A stretch of 64,000 bases of DNA from contig CAILVI010000556.1 of assembly GCA_903837595.1 (NCBI GenBank), positions 38,823 to 102,822 of the forward strand, written 5' to 3'. The stretch comes from an uncultured Thiodictyon sp. (lineage in GTDB: Bacteria > Pseudomonadota > Gammaproteobacteria > Chromatiales > Chromatiaceae). The stretch's first letter is position 1. The number at the start of each line of letters is the position of its first letter. Positions 43,088 through 51,387 of this stretch are shown here, piece after piece. The notes beneath the pieces were generated by a model that was not told the origin of the DNA, did no database searches, and saw nothing but the letters and a program-made list of their open reading frames with translations. The translations under genes were made by a program, and so were the position numbers.

Positions 43088-43894
43088 ATGACGCGAGCCT
43101 TTATCAGCTACTCCACTAAGGACTTAGCGTTTGTGGTGTCATGCCTCAAGCCGATCTTGGATGGCCGGGGTGTGGTTACCTGGTGTTCCGGCACCGATGT
43201 GCGCGTGGCTGCCGATTGGGAAAGGCAGATTCGCACGGCCTTGGTCCAAACCGACTGGTTCATTGTCGTCCTGTCCCCGGACGCCCAGCAGTCAGAATGG
43301 GTCCAATCCGAAACGCACTGGGCGCTTGAGCATCTGCGCGGTCGCGTGATTCCCGTGATGGCGCGGGGCTGTGACCCGTGCCAACTGCATTTGCGACTCG
43401 GTACCATCCAATACATCGATTTTCGGACGAATCCCGTGCGGGCGGGTGCCCAGCTGCTCGCCCTGATCGATGGCAACACAGCGGGCCAGCAATCCAGTGC
43501 CCACCTGTTCCCAGCACCTGCCGGTTTGGATGCCCCCACGGTCATCCGCAAGACCCGCCAAGCGGACATCAAGCTGTTCCTCGAGTTGCCGTCTCTATCA
43601 GGGGTGGAGCGATCGCATCGGATCGATCGGTCGGCGATCATCGGGCGCGCGGATGATGCGGACGTACAGATCGCCGACGATTGCGTCTCCCGCAAGCACG
43701 CAAGAATCACCGTGCTGCCGGCCGATCAGGGCGTCTGCGTGACCCTGAGCGATCTGGATAGCGCGAACGGGACCTTCGTCAACGACCGCCGCATCACCAC
43801 CGAGCAGCGCCTCGAGGTCGGCGATCTCATCACGATGGGCAATGCCCGGTTCCGCCTGCTTGCCATTGACGAGCCCGGCGCGGCGCGCGGTTGA
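43088..43894 (+). CDS. TIR-FHA fusion protein
   Basis: The 268-residue protein joins an N-terminal TIR domain (~1-130: RAFISYSTKD, WCSGTDVRVAADWERQI, FIVVLSPDAQQSEWVQSE) to a C-terminal FHA domain (~180-262: GRADDADVQI, SRKHARI, DSANGTFVN). The TIR glutamate expected to be catalytic in NAD-cleaving TIRs is E75. The FHA phosphothreonine-binding set is complete (R187, S201, R202, H204, N227, G228). FHA proteins read Thr phosphorylation in T6SS control; TIR domains cleave NAD+ or scaffold. It lies convergent with the Tag-like module at a 6-base gap. Confidence 0.88.
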   Translation: MTRAFISYSTKDLAFVVSCLKPILDGRGVVTWCSGTDVRVAADWERQIRTALVQTDWFIVVLSPDAQQSEWVQSETHWALEHLRGRVIPVMARGCDPCQLHLRLGTIQYIDFRTNPVRAGAQLLALIDGNTAGQQSSAHLFPAPAGLDAPTVIRKTRQADIKLFLELPSLSGVERSHRIDRSAIIGRADDADVQIADDCVSRKHARITVLPADQGVCVTLSDLDSANGTFVNDRRITTEQRLEVGDLITMGNARFRLLAIDEPGAARG

Positions 43895-43900
43895 CCACCC

Positions 43901-45583
43901 TTATTGACCAGGCTCCACCTTTAGCAGATCGGCCTGCCACTGGGCCTTGTCGGCGGCGCCGCTGCCGCGATAGGCCGCCAAGTGGCGGGCGAACAGGTCC
44001 GCGTAAACAATCAGATAGGTATTATTCTTGGCATTCAATTCGGCTTCGACGACCTTGAGTTCCGCCCCGATCTCCTGCTCGCTATAGTCGCGCCCGACGT
44101 TGACGACGATGTCGCCGTAATACGAGAGGCTGCTGGCCAGGCCCTGTTCGATCTCGGCCAGCATGCCGTTCCATTTGTCCATCTTCTCGGTGAGTGCGGT
44201 ACGCGCCTCGGTGACCAGCTTGGCGCCGTCGCGCGACCCTTGGGCCTGCTGGCTGAAGGCGTCGAAGTTGCTCTGGGCCAGGCGCATCAGACCCCGCAGC
44301 ACCTCGGCACGCTTGCCGTCGGTGACCACCCGTTTGCCCATGAAGGCGCCCATCCGCAACAGTGCGCGCAGCGTGCGCTCGCGCGCCTCATTCAAGCCGG
44401 CATGCGCCTGCTCCACGTTGCGCTGGATCAGTTCGAGCCGGGTCCGCAGGGTCTCGTCCTGCGTCTTCTGCGCGAGCGCCTGCAGCTCGGCCAGGGCCTT
44501 GTCCGAGGCCGCCCGCAGGTCGCCGGTGCCCGTGAGGCTGGGCAATCCGGACCAGGATTCCTTGATGGCTTCCAGACGCCCTGCCGAGACGATCACCGGG
44601 GCCGTCACGACCAAACGAAAGCCAAGACTGTCGAGGGCCTTGGCGCGTCCGGTGGTGCCGTTAAAGTAGTTGTATTCCTGGCGTACGGCGCTACCCATTT
44701 GGCTGCGTGGTGTCAGATAGTCCCCGCCGCGACTCACGAATCCCCCCGACTGGCCGTGGGATCGGCCGCGCCGATCCAGGTGGAAGGGGCTCAGGGTCAT
44801 CTCGGCGGCATTGCCGAGTACGTCATAGAGCCCCAATGGATTGGGCTTGAGCAGCCCGGTGGGGTGAAGTTGGCCCGACGCCGAGCCGCTGCTCTCGTGC
44901 CAGGCATAGCGGGCCAGATCCCCTTCCGTCATAGGAAATAACGGCGCCAGGAAGTCCGTGTCGTCCACTGCCAAGCCGCCGCGGGCGGCGAACTCCCACT
45001 CCTCCTCGGTCGGCAGGCGCAGGAAGCCTGGCTCTTGTTCCTCTCGCGGCAAGGTTGCGGGGGCTTGAGTGAGGAGCCACTCCGTATAGCGGCGGGAGAA
45101 GTCCACCGCGTCGAACCAACTCAGGCCAGTGACCGGCATGCGCCCGCGCATGGACGGTGTCGGGCAGGTGCTCTTGGTGACGGCGTCATATTGGTCGCGC
45201 GTGGTTTCGTACTTGGCGATGTAATAGCGGCGAGAGGCGGCGCCTTGGTCGCTGAAGGCCCCGGCCAGGTGGCTCAGGCGCCGGCCTTCCTTGTAGCCGC
45301 GTGTATCGTCGCTCTGTCCGAGTTCCACCGGGCGATCATCCAGAAAGCCCCCGCTCGGGATCTTCACGGGGCGAAACACCATCGCCCCCCCACATGCCAA
45401 TGGCAGAATCAGGTCCCCGGCCTCCGGGGCTGGGTTGTAAAACTTATCACTCCAAGTAATGAGCGGCGTCGGCGCCACCGCGGGTGCGCGCGAGTCCGCC
45501 AGGACCGGGATCAGGCCGAACCACACAGTGGCGATGAGGCCAAGGAGGATTGTTGTCCATAATTTGCGTTTATTTGCGTTCAT
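43901..45583 (-). CDS. SUMF1/formylglycine-type protein with helical C-terminus (TagR-like)
   Basis: The 560-residue protein starts with a TM/signal helix (LWTTILLGLIATVWFGLIPV). A SUMF1-type domain (~100-340) follows: YYIAKYETTRDQYDA, MPVTGLSWFDAVDFSRRYTEWL, LRLPTEEEWEFAARGG, LYDVLGNAAEMT and LGFRLV. The rest (~345-560) is an alpha-helical region. Most such bacterial domains lack sulfatase-activating chemistry. TagR of Pseudomonas T6SS is of this type and stimulates the PpkA kinase, and the gene order here fits. I use the ATG at 45583, which avoids overlap with the permease gene and exposes the membrane anchor. Confidence 0.8.
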   Translation of the reverse strand: MNANKRKLWTTILLGLIATVWFGLIPVLADSRAPAVAPTPLITWSDKFYNPAPEAGDLILPLACGGAMVFRPVKIPSGGFLDDRPVELGQSDDTRGYKEGRRLSHLAGAFSDQGAASRRYYIAKYETTRDQYDAVTKSTCPTPSMRGRMPVTGLSWFDAVDFSRRYTEWLLTQAPATLPREEQEPGFLRLPTEEEWEFAARGGLAVDDTDFLAPLFPMTEGDLARYAWHESSGSASGQLHPTGLLKPNPLGLYDVLGNAAEMTLSPFHLDRRGRSHGQSGGFVSRGGDYLTPRSQMGSAVRQEYNYFNGTTGRAKALDSLGFRLVVTAPVIVSAGRLEAIKESWSGLPSLTGTGDLRAASDKALAELQALAQKTQDETLRTRLELIQRNVEQAHAGLNEARERTLRALLRMGAFMGKRVVTDGKRAEVLRGLMRLAQSNFDAFSQQAQGSRDGAKLVTEARTALTEKMDKWNGMLAEIEQGLASSLSYYGDIVVNVGRDYSEQEIGAELKVVEAELNAKNNTYLIVYADLFARHLAAYRGSGAADKAQWQADLLKVEPGQ

Positions 45584-45603
45584 TTCCGTACCAGAACTTC
45601 TCC

Positions 45604-46821
45604 TCAGAGATCGCGTAAGCCTTCCGCCGGTTCGATGCGCGCCACGCGCCACCCGGCCCAGGCGGCCGCCGCGGCGGCACCGAGCAGGGTCGCGGTGAGT
45701 GCGAGCAGGAGATGGGATGGCAGGAGCCGACAGATCGACTCGCCGGCACGCAGGCTGTCGGCAAACCACGAATTGAGCGCCATGGCCACCGGCAGATAGA
45801 TCAGGAGCGCCGTCGCCGCCCCCAGCAGGGCCACCAGCATCGCCTGGGCGACCGGAAACAGGATGAGGCTGCGGGTCGGGAAGCCGATCAACCGGACCAC
45901 CGCCAGCTCGCGGCGTTTGCGTTCCACATTGGCCAGCAGATTGGCGGCCAGGGAGGCAAGAAAGCCCAGACTACCGATGAGTGCGATCAGCCAGAAGACC
46001 CGGGTCAGGTTGCGGTCCAGGCCCTGCATGGCCGCGATTTCTACCGCTTGGGTGCGCACCTCTACCCCGTCCGCGGTCAGGTCTGCGGCGAGCCCCGCCA
46101 CCGCGTAGATGCTCGTCGCGTAGAGCCGAAAGCGGGCGAAACTGCGCGCTCCGGTGCGGGGCGGTGCCCCTTCCCAGCCGAGTGCGGGCACCGCCGACCC
46201 GTCCCGGTAGTCCTCGGTGGCCACCAGTAAGGGCAGCGGGACCAGGGCCGCCTCCTCTGCCAGCGCCCCCGCGGGTAGGACGCCGGTGACCACCACCTCC
46301 CACACGGTACTCTCGTCGCGTCCGCCGCGGCGGCGATCGATGCGCGCCATCAGACGGTTACCGGGCACCGCGCCGAGCTTGCGGGCGGCGCCCGCGGTCA
46401 GCACCAACTCGGCGAGCCCCGTCGGCGCCGCCATGTCGGTGGCCAGCAGGGGATCCCCCGCCCCGGTCGGGATCATGGAGAGCACCGGCAGGTCCCGCCC
46501 GGTGGCCGGGTTCTGCACCCGGCTGAGGGTCGCGGCGATGCGCCTGGTGTTGGGGACGAGGAACGCCACATCGGGGCGCGCCCCGATCCGGTCGAACCAG
46601 GCCTGGTCATACTCCCGGCTGCCCACGGGGAGGACCTCCCGGTTGCTGGGTGACTGGATCAGGCGCTGGGCCAGCGTATCGACCAGCCCGAACTTGAGTC
46701 CGAACAGGATCAGCAGTGGGGCCAGCACCGCCATCAGTGCGAGCACGAAGCACAGCGAGATCCGCCGTTCGTGGGTGAAGTCCCGGTAGGCCAGGCGCAG
46801 GATTTCAGGGGTGGGGCGCAT
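45604..46821 (-). CDS. ABC transporter permease, FtsX/MacB-like (TagS-like)
   Basis: The 405-residue membrane protein has four main TM segments (~21-45, ~285-305, ~325-350, ~370-395) and a large periplasmic domain between the first and second, the FtsX/MacB layout. The cytoplasmic coupling loop is NVERKRRELAVVRLIGFPTRS. With the ATPase at 47008 it should form a mechanotransmitting ABC complex rather than a transporter. Its partners (ATPase, VWA protein, SUMF1-like protein) match the TagS/TagT/PpkA/TagR set of T6SS control. A 186-bp gap with a repeat element separates it from the ATPase gene. Confidence 0.85.
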   Translation of the reverse strand: MRPTPEILRLAYRDFTHERRISLCFVLALMAVLAPLLILFGLKFGLVDTLAQRLIQSPSNREVLPVGSREYDQAWFDRIGARPDVAFLVPNTRRIAATLSRVQNPATGRDLPVLSMIPTGAGDPLLATDMAAPTGLAELVLTAGAARKLGAVPGNRLMARIDRRRGGRDESTVWEVVVTGVLPAGALAEEAALVPLPLLVATEDYRDGSAVPALGWEGAPPRTGARSFARFRLYATSIYAVAGLAADLTADGVEVRTQAVEIAAMQGLDRNLTRVFWLIALIGSLGFLASLAANLLANVERKRRELAVVRLIGFPTRSLILFPVAQAMLVALLGAATALLIYLPVAMALNSWFADSLRAGESICRLLPSHLLLALTATLLGAAAAAAWAGWRVARIEPAEGLRDL

Positions 46822-46859
46822 TGATTAACCTGCAACGGATAATCCTGGAAAAAAGAATG

Positions 46860-46990
46860 CTCACGCCAAAGCGCCAAGCATGCCAAGGTTTGTCAGCGCG
46901 ATCGTCGTGCTGGCGATTCATTTGGCAGGTGATTGGGACAGCATAGGTACCCCTTGGTTTGTTCTTGGCATTTTGGCGCCTTGGCGTGAG
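46860..46990. repeat. 131-bp MITE-like inverted-repeat element inside the Tag-like operon
   Basis: Left end CTCACGCCAAAGCGCCAAG and right end CTTGGCGTGAG-type sequence (near reverse complement over about 27 bases) enclose ~75 bases. A single arm of the same repeat occurs at 24687-24715. It separates the ATPase and permease genes and contains no gene. Confidence 0.8.
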
Positions 46991-47007
46991 ATCTGCGGTG
47001 GCCGGTA

Positions 47008-47736
47008 TCAGCCCCAAAACAGCGACCGGGTGATATTTCCGTCGCGCTCAATGCGGTGGTCGAGTATGCGCACCCCGGGGGTCGGTTCGGGCTGCCAGTC
47101 ATGGCTCGCGATGATCGCGCAGGTCCCGGACTGGCGCACCAGTTCCAGGAAGAGGTCCAGGATGCGCTTGGCATTCAGTGGGTCCACCGAGGCGGTGGGT
47201 TCGTCCGCGAGTACCACCACCGGGCGGTGGGCCAGCGCGCGGGCGATGGCGACGCGCTGGCGCTCACCCACCGAGAGCTGACCCGGGCGCTTGTCGAGTT
47301 GGGCGCTGATGTCGAGCCGTTCTGCCAACTGCTCGACCAGGCCGCGCGCGTCGTACCCCAACAGGCGGCATGACAGGGCGATATTCTCCCGGGCAGTCAG
47401 AAATGACAAGAGCCCGCCGGTCTGGAGTACATAGCCAATGTGGCGCCCACGCAGTTGGCCCAGTCCGTCCAGGTCAGAGTGTGCCCACAACCGCCACAGG
47501 TCGGTCGCGTCGCGCTGTTCCGGGCGGAAGCTGAAGCCCTTGGCCTGATCCGGGCGCAGGGCCAGGGCCAGCATGTCCAGCAGCGTGCTCTTGCCGCACC
47601 CGCTGGGGCCGCGTAACACCACTACTTCGCCCGGGGCGATGCGCAGTTCGGGCACCAGCAGTTCAAAGGTGGTGCCGCCTCCCGCACGCCGCTTGACGAG
47701 TTCCTGGCACCGATAGACCGGCGGTGCGGCGGCCAT
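47008..47736 (-). CDS. ABC transporter ATPase (TagT-like, LolD/MacB family)
   Basis: The 242-residue ATPase has Walker A GPSGCGKSTL (~39-48), Q-loop YVLQTGG, signature LSVGERQRVAIARAL, Walker B VVVLADEPTAS and a switch His (ASHDW). It is in the family that drives FtsX/MacB-type permeases such as the one at 45604. The start ATG overlaps the stop of the VWA gene (TGATG), so the two are coupled. In Pseudomonas the equivalent TagT acts in the threonine-phosphorylation control of T6SS. Confidence 0.88.
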   Translation of the reverse strand: MAAAPPVYRCQELVKRRAGGGTTFELLVPELRIAPGEVVVLRGPSGCGKSTLLDMLALALRPDQAKGFSFRPEQRDATDLWRLWAHSDLDGLGQLRGRHIGYVLQTGGLLSFLTARENIALSCRLLGYDARGLVEQLAERLDISAQLDKRPGQLSVGERQRVAIARALAHRPVVVLADEPTASVDPLNAKRILDLFLELVRQSGTCAIIASHDWQPEPTPGVRILDHRIERDGNITRSLFWG

Positions 47737-49814
47737 CAGGGCAGACTGTCCAGGGGGACGGTGGTGACCGCTTCCCCCGGCGAAGACTGTGGGCTTAGTC
47801 TGATCCAGCGGTCGGTCTCATCATGGATCTTCCGATAGACCTTGATCTTTTCCTCAATCACGTCGAGTACCTCCTGCTGCTCCGCGTAGGAGCGGGAAAG
47901 CCATCGTTCTTGCGTCAGGTTCATGATCTGGCTGGTATAGGGCAGGCCGTCCAACCAGGCCCCCACCTGTCCCACATCCGCCAGGCGTTTCACCTGCAAC
48001 TCGTTGACCTTGTCCGGGTCGCGTGCCATCGCCGCGGCCGCGCCCCGCAGCTGGTCGAAGAAATTCTCGGCACTGATTTGGGTGCGCTCACCGGCAGCAA
48101 AAATCGCTTGCAGGGTCTCCTGCAAGTTGCTTAACTGGTTCTTGCTGATCATGACCCGCACCTCCAGCGTCTTCTGGGAGGGGTCGCGCAGGTCGCGGTC
48201 GGTGACCCAGGCCTCGATCAGCCGGGGGGCTCGGCTGCCGGTCTCGCGTCCCAGATAGGCCAGTTGCATGGCGCGCCCGACCAGGGCCGCCTTGAGTGCT
48301 ACCGGGTCGGACGGTGCAGCCGCCGGCACCTCGAGCGGGCGGTCGGTGGGGGGCTTTTCCTCCAACTGGGACAGCAGGGCATCGACCAGTGCATCCACCT
48401 GGGCGCCGAAGGTCTCAACGGAGCCACCCTTTACCGGGAAATAGAGGTCTTCCGCGTCCCCCCAGCGGCTGAGCTCCCGATATTGCCGGGACGCCTTCTC
48501 ATGGTCGCGCACGCCCGCCGGGGTCAACAGGTGCAGCACGGCGATGGCGATCTTGCTCCCGCCGCCGGACTGGTCCTTTTCCTGGGCGATCAGGCGCAGG
48601 CGCTCGGCGGACAGCCCGGTGCGCCCCATGGGGTTCTTGGCGTCGAGGGCGCCGGCATCGGTAATCAAAACGACGAAGCGGGCGTCGAAACCGGTCCAGT
48701 CGATCTTCTCCAAGGCGTCCTGGACCCCGGCAAATGCGTCTTCGTCGAAGCCCTTGCTGGACACCTTGGCCTCCTCGACACCGGCCATCTTGCCCTGGAA
48801 GGTCGCCGGGTCGCTGCCGTCCTGAAGGGTCGCTACGACCCGGCTGACATACTCGAGTCCCGGGGCGGCCTCGACGTTGCTGCGAAACGCCACCAGACCA
48901 AAGCTCAGGCGCTTACCCAGGGGCGAGCCGCGGAGCTTGTCGTAGATGCGGCGGATCGCGGTGCGGGTGCGGTCGATGTAGGGCCCCATACTCTTGGTGG
49001 TGTCGATGACGAAAACCACGCCAGCGCGGTAGCCGTTAGGGAGGTTCGCCACCGCGATCGGTTTCGGCGGCTGGGCTGGCTCTTTTTTTGGGTTCGCCGG
49101 CGCCGCCGGCTTGGGCGTCGGCCCCTGCGCAACCTTGGCCGCGCTGGGTGTCAGTAACTCCTGCTCCCCCGCCTGGAGGGTGACGGTGGCCACCTTCAGC
49201 AGCATCGTCTCGTGGCCGCTGGGCAGATAGATCGGCTCGAAGCCGAGGATCGGCAACAGGTAGAACTGCCGATTGGGATCGATATAGGTGTCCGGTTCCT
49301 TGGCGATGACCGGGAAGTCCGCGGGGTAGCGCCCGGACTTGATCACGGCGCGCAGGCGGTCCACGGTCGGTCCCGGGTCGGGGGACTCCAGCAGGCTGGC
49401 GAGCCGGTCGTGGTCGCGAAAGAAGAGCGCCGGGAAGCGGTTGGAGGTACTGGTGAAGGCGAGCGTGAGCGTCTGGCGCCAGTCGATGACTGCGCCTGCC
49501 TCGACCCACCCCTGGGACTCGTTGGGGGTGGCCCCCACCTCCACCCAGTCCTTGCCCTGAGCGTTTTGGCGCGCGTAGACATAGAGCACCGAGAGCGGCG
49601 GAAGTTCCGGTTCCGCAGCCGCGGCCCCGCCCGGGGCCGTGAGTAGCCGCGCGGCCGGTCGGGTCAGCACCCGCTGGTAGAGTCCCGGCTTATCGGCCAG
49701 GAACAGGGGCTCGCGCGCGGCCGCCGCTGGCGCGGTGGCGGCGGCCAAGGCCAGCGTAAACAGCAAGGCAGGCGCCAGCAGCGACGGCAAGACCCTGGCC
49801 AGCAAAGCCTTCAT
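47736..49814 (-). CDS. Exported VWA-domain protein (resembles the sensory part of PpkA)
   Basis: The 692-residue protein has a signal peptide (LLAPALLFTLALAAATAPAAA) and an SH3-like N-terminal region (~40-110). A Pro/Lys linker (~225-250) leads to a VWA domain (~260-460) with MIDAS DTTKSM (DxSxS with Thr for the first Ser) and VVLITDAGALD. A long helical C-terminus follows. The C-terminal part of the T6SS kinase PpkA is a VWA domain of this sort, but no kinase domain is present here. It would lie in the periplasm. The gene is coupled at both ends: 4-base overlap with the TPR-methyltransferase gene, TGATG with the ATPase gene. Confidence 0.75.
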   Translation of the reverse strand: MKALLARVLPSLLAPALLFTLALAAATAPAAAAREPLFLADKPGLYQRVLTRPAARLLTAPGGAAAAEPELPPLSVLYVYARQNAQGKDWVEVGATPNESQGWVEAGAVIDWRQTLTLAFTSTSNRFPALFFRDHDRLASLLESPDPGPTVDRLRAVIKSGRYPADFPVIAKEPDTYIDPNRQFYLLPILGFEPIYLPSGHETMLLKVATVTLQAGEQELLTPSAAKVAQGPTPKPAAPANPKKEPAQPPKPIAVANLPNGYRAGVVFVIDTTKSMGPYIDRTRTAIRRIYDKLRGSPLGKRLSFGLVAFRSNVEAAPGLEYVSRVVATLQDGSDPATFQGKMAGVEEAKVSSKGFDEDAFAGVQDALEKIDWTGFDARFVVLITDAGALDAKNPMGRTGLSAERLRLIAQEKDQSGGGSKIAIAVLHLLTPAGVRDHEKASRQYRELSRWGDAEDLYFPVKGGSVETFGAQVDALVDALLSQLEEKPPTDRPLEVPAAAPSDPVALKAALVGRAMQLAYLGRETGSRAPRLIEAWVTDRDLRDPSQKTLEVRVMISKNQLSNLQETLQAIFAAGERTQISAENFFDQLRGAAAAMARDPDKVNELQVKRLADVGQVGAWLDGLPYTSQIMNLTQERWLSRSYAEQQEVLDVIEEKIKVYRKIHDETDRWIRLSPQSSPGEAVTTVPLDSLP

Positions 49815-51160
49815 GGGTGCTCCGGTTGTTGGGCCAGTACCAGCCAGCCCGCGACCGGCAGGCCGGCCTCGCGGCGCAGGACCACTTGCTCCAACCGTTC
49901 CACGGTCAGACCCAACCGCGCCAACACTGTCGCCAGATAGTCCCGGGAGTGGGCGTAGCGACCATGATGCTGCAAGCGGTAGGGCTGCGTCTCGCCGTCT
50001 TCAAGCGCTTCCACCGTGAAGCACAGGCAACCGTTTGGACGCAGCGCCCGGGCGGCTGCCGCCATGGCTTCATCCAGGACGCCGAAATAGACCAGGGTGT
50101 CCGCCGAGACGATGATGTCATAGCGCCCTGGGTGCTGCTGCATATAGGCGCAGAGTTCCGCCTGTTGCAAGTCGTCGTAGAGTTCGCGCCCACGCGCCTT
50201 GCCCAGCATGCCTTCGGAAAGATCCACCCCGGTCAGGGTTTGGGCGAAGGGCTTGAGCAGCGCCGCGCACAACCCGGTCCCGCAGCCGGCGTCCAAGACT
50301 GCCCGGTCGGCCGCAGGCGCGCCCACGCAGGTCGCGACTGCCTGAGCCACGAGCGCGGGTGCGCGGTATTCCAGTGCCGCCAGCCGGGAATCGAAACTCT
50401 TGGAAAAATGGTCGAAGATACATTGTACATAGGCGTCGGCGGCGCGCGCCGGAATCGCGTCGCCGGTGCAGGCCGCCAGATGATGCAGGGCCTTGGGGTT
50501 ATCGGGTTCCTCGGCCAGCCACTCCCGATAGATCTGTGCGGCCTTTTCGGGATGGCCCAACCGACAATGGGCGTTACCCAACATCTCGCGTGTGAAGGCG
50601 TTGCTGGGCTCGCGGACCAATGCCTCACAGGCCTGTGCGACGGCCTCCTCGATCCGTCCCTGGCGGAAATACAGGCCGGCTAGGGTATTGCGGGCTTCGG
50701 TGAAATCCGGGGCGAGCTCGATGGCGCGCAGCAGGGAGCGCTCCGCTTCCGGGTAGCGGCGCAGCGCCTTGCAGAGTACGGCATAGTTATGGAGTGCATC
50801 CGGGCGGTCGGGGTCCAGCGCCAGGGCCTCCCGGTATTCCCGCTCCGCGTCCTCGAAGCGCTCGTTATCAAGCAGCAGATTGCCAAAATTGTTCCGGAAC
50901 GGGGCATGCTTTGGCACTAGTTCGACCGAGCGTGCCATCAGGCGCAGCGCGTCCTCGTTGCGGCGCTGATCGTGCGCCAGCACGCCCATAAAGTGCAGCG
51001 CGTCCGGGTGGTCGGGCACCAAGGCGAGCACCCGGCTATAGACCTCGGAAGCATCCTGGTGGTGGCCGGCACGGTGCAAAGACGTTGCGAGTTGCAGGGC
51101 CTCATCGATCGTCAGGGGCGCAGTCAGGTCGATATCGTTCAAGTCTTGGGATGAGTCCAT
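49811..51160 (-). CDS. TPR-repeat protein fused to a class I SAM methyltransferase
   Basis: The protein is about 450 residues: five or six tetratricopeptide repeats (~35-240; ASEVYSRVLALVPDHPDALHF-type units), then a Rossmann methyltransferase (~260-440). SAM motif I is VLDAGCGTGLCAALL, with LTGVDLSEGMLGKA next and IVSADTLVYFG as motif IV-like. The substrate is unknown. Start: ATG at 51160, or a TTG at 51169 that has GGAG closer. The 3' overlap with the VWA gene puts it in the same T6SS operon, so it may modify a T6SS protein; this is inference. Confidence 0.85.
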   Translation of the reverse strand: MDSSQDLNDIDLTAPLTIDEALQLATSLHRAGHHQDASEVYSRVLALVPDHPDALHFMGVLAHDQRRNEDALRLMARSVELVPKHAPFRNNFGNLLLDNERFEDAEREYREALALDPDRPDALHNYAVLCKALRRYPEAERSLLRAIELAPDFTEARNTLAGLYFRQGRIEEAVAQACEALVREPSNAFTREMLGNAHCRLGHPEKAAQIYREWLAEEPDNPKALHHLAACTGDAIPARAADAYVQCIFDHFSKSFDSRLAALEYRAPALVAQAVATCVGAPAADRAVLDAGCGTGLCAALLKPFAQTLTGVDLSEGMLGKARGRELYDDLQQAELCAYMQQHPGRYDIIVSADTLVYFGVLDEAMAAAARALRPNGCLCFTVEALEDGETQPYRLQHHGRYAHSRDYLATVLARLGLTVERLEQVVLRREAGLPVAGWLVLAQQPEHP

Positions 51161-51204
51161 GGTGGACAATCAGCTCCGTTCAAGTAATAGGAAGCGAATC
51201 GCGC

Positions 51205-51387
51205 CTAGGTGCCCGCCGCTGCGGTGCCCGGGTTGCCCTCTGCCGCCTCGGTCCCGGCGGCTGCGGGCTTGATCGGTGCGTGATCGGCATCCGACGGCGG
51301 CGACGACTCTGCTTCCACGATCGCATTGCAGGGCATGGCGTCCCCTGGATGGGCGCAGGGAGGGGTCGGTTCGGCGCCTATCGTCAT
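51205..51387 (-). CDS. Small hypothetical protein, Pro/Ala-rich
   Basis: The 60-codon frame starts with an ATG overlapping the stop of the upstream gene (ATGA). It encodes a Pro/Ala/Glu-rich peptide with CAHPGDAMPCNAIVE (two Cys). No domain is recognised. The support is the coupling and the tight fit between two same-strand genes; coding is likely but not certain. Confidence 0.45.
   Translation of the reverse strand: MTIGAEPTPPCAHPGDAMPCNAIVEAESSPPSDADHAPIKPAAAGTEAAEGNPGTAAAGT

Noticed and set aside
43056-43088. TTGACA as the promoter of the TIR-FHA gene
   Set aside because: No -10-like hexamer 16-18 bases downstream, and the transcript would start almost on the ATG.
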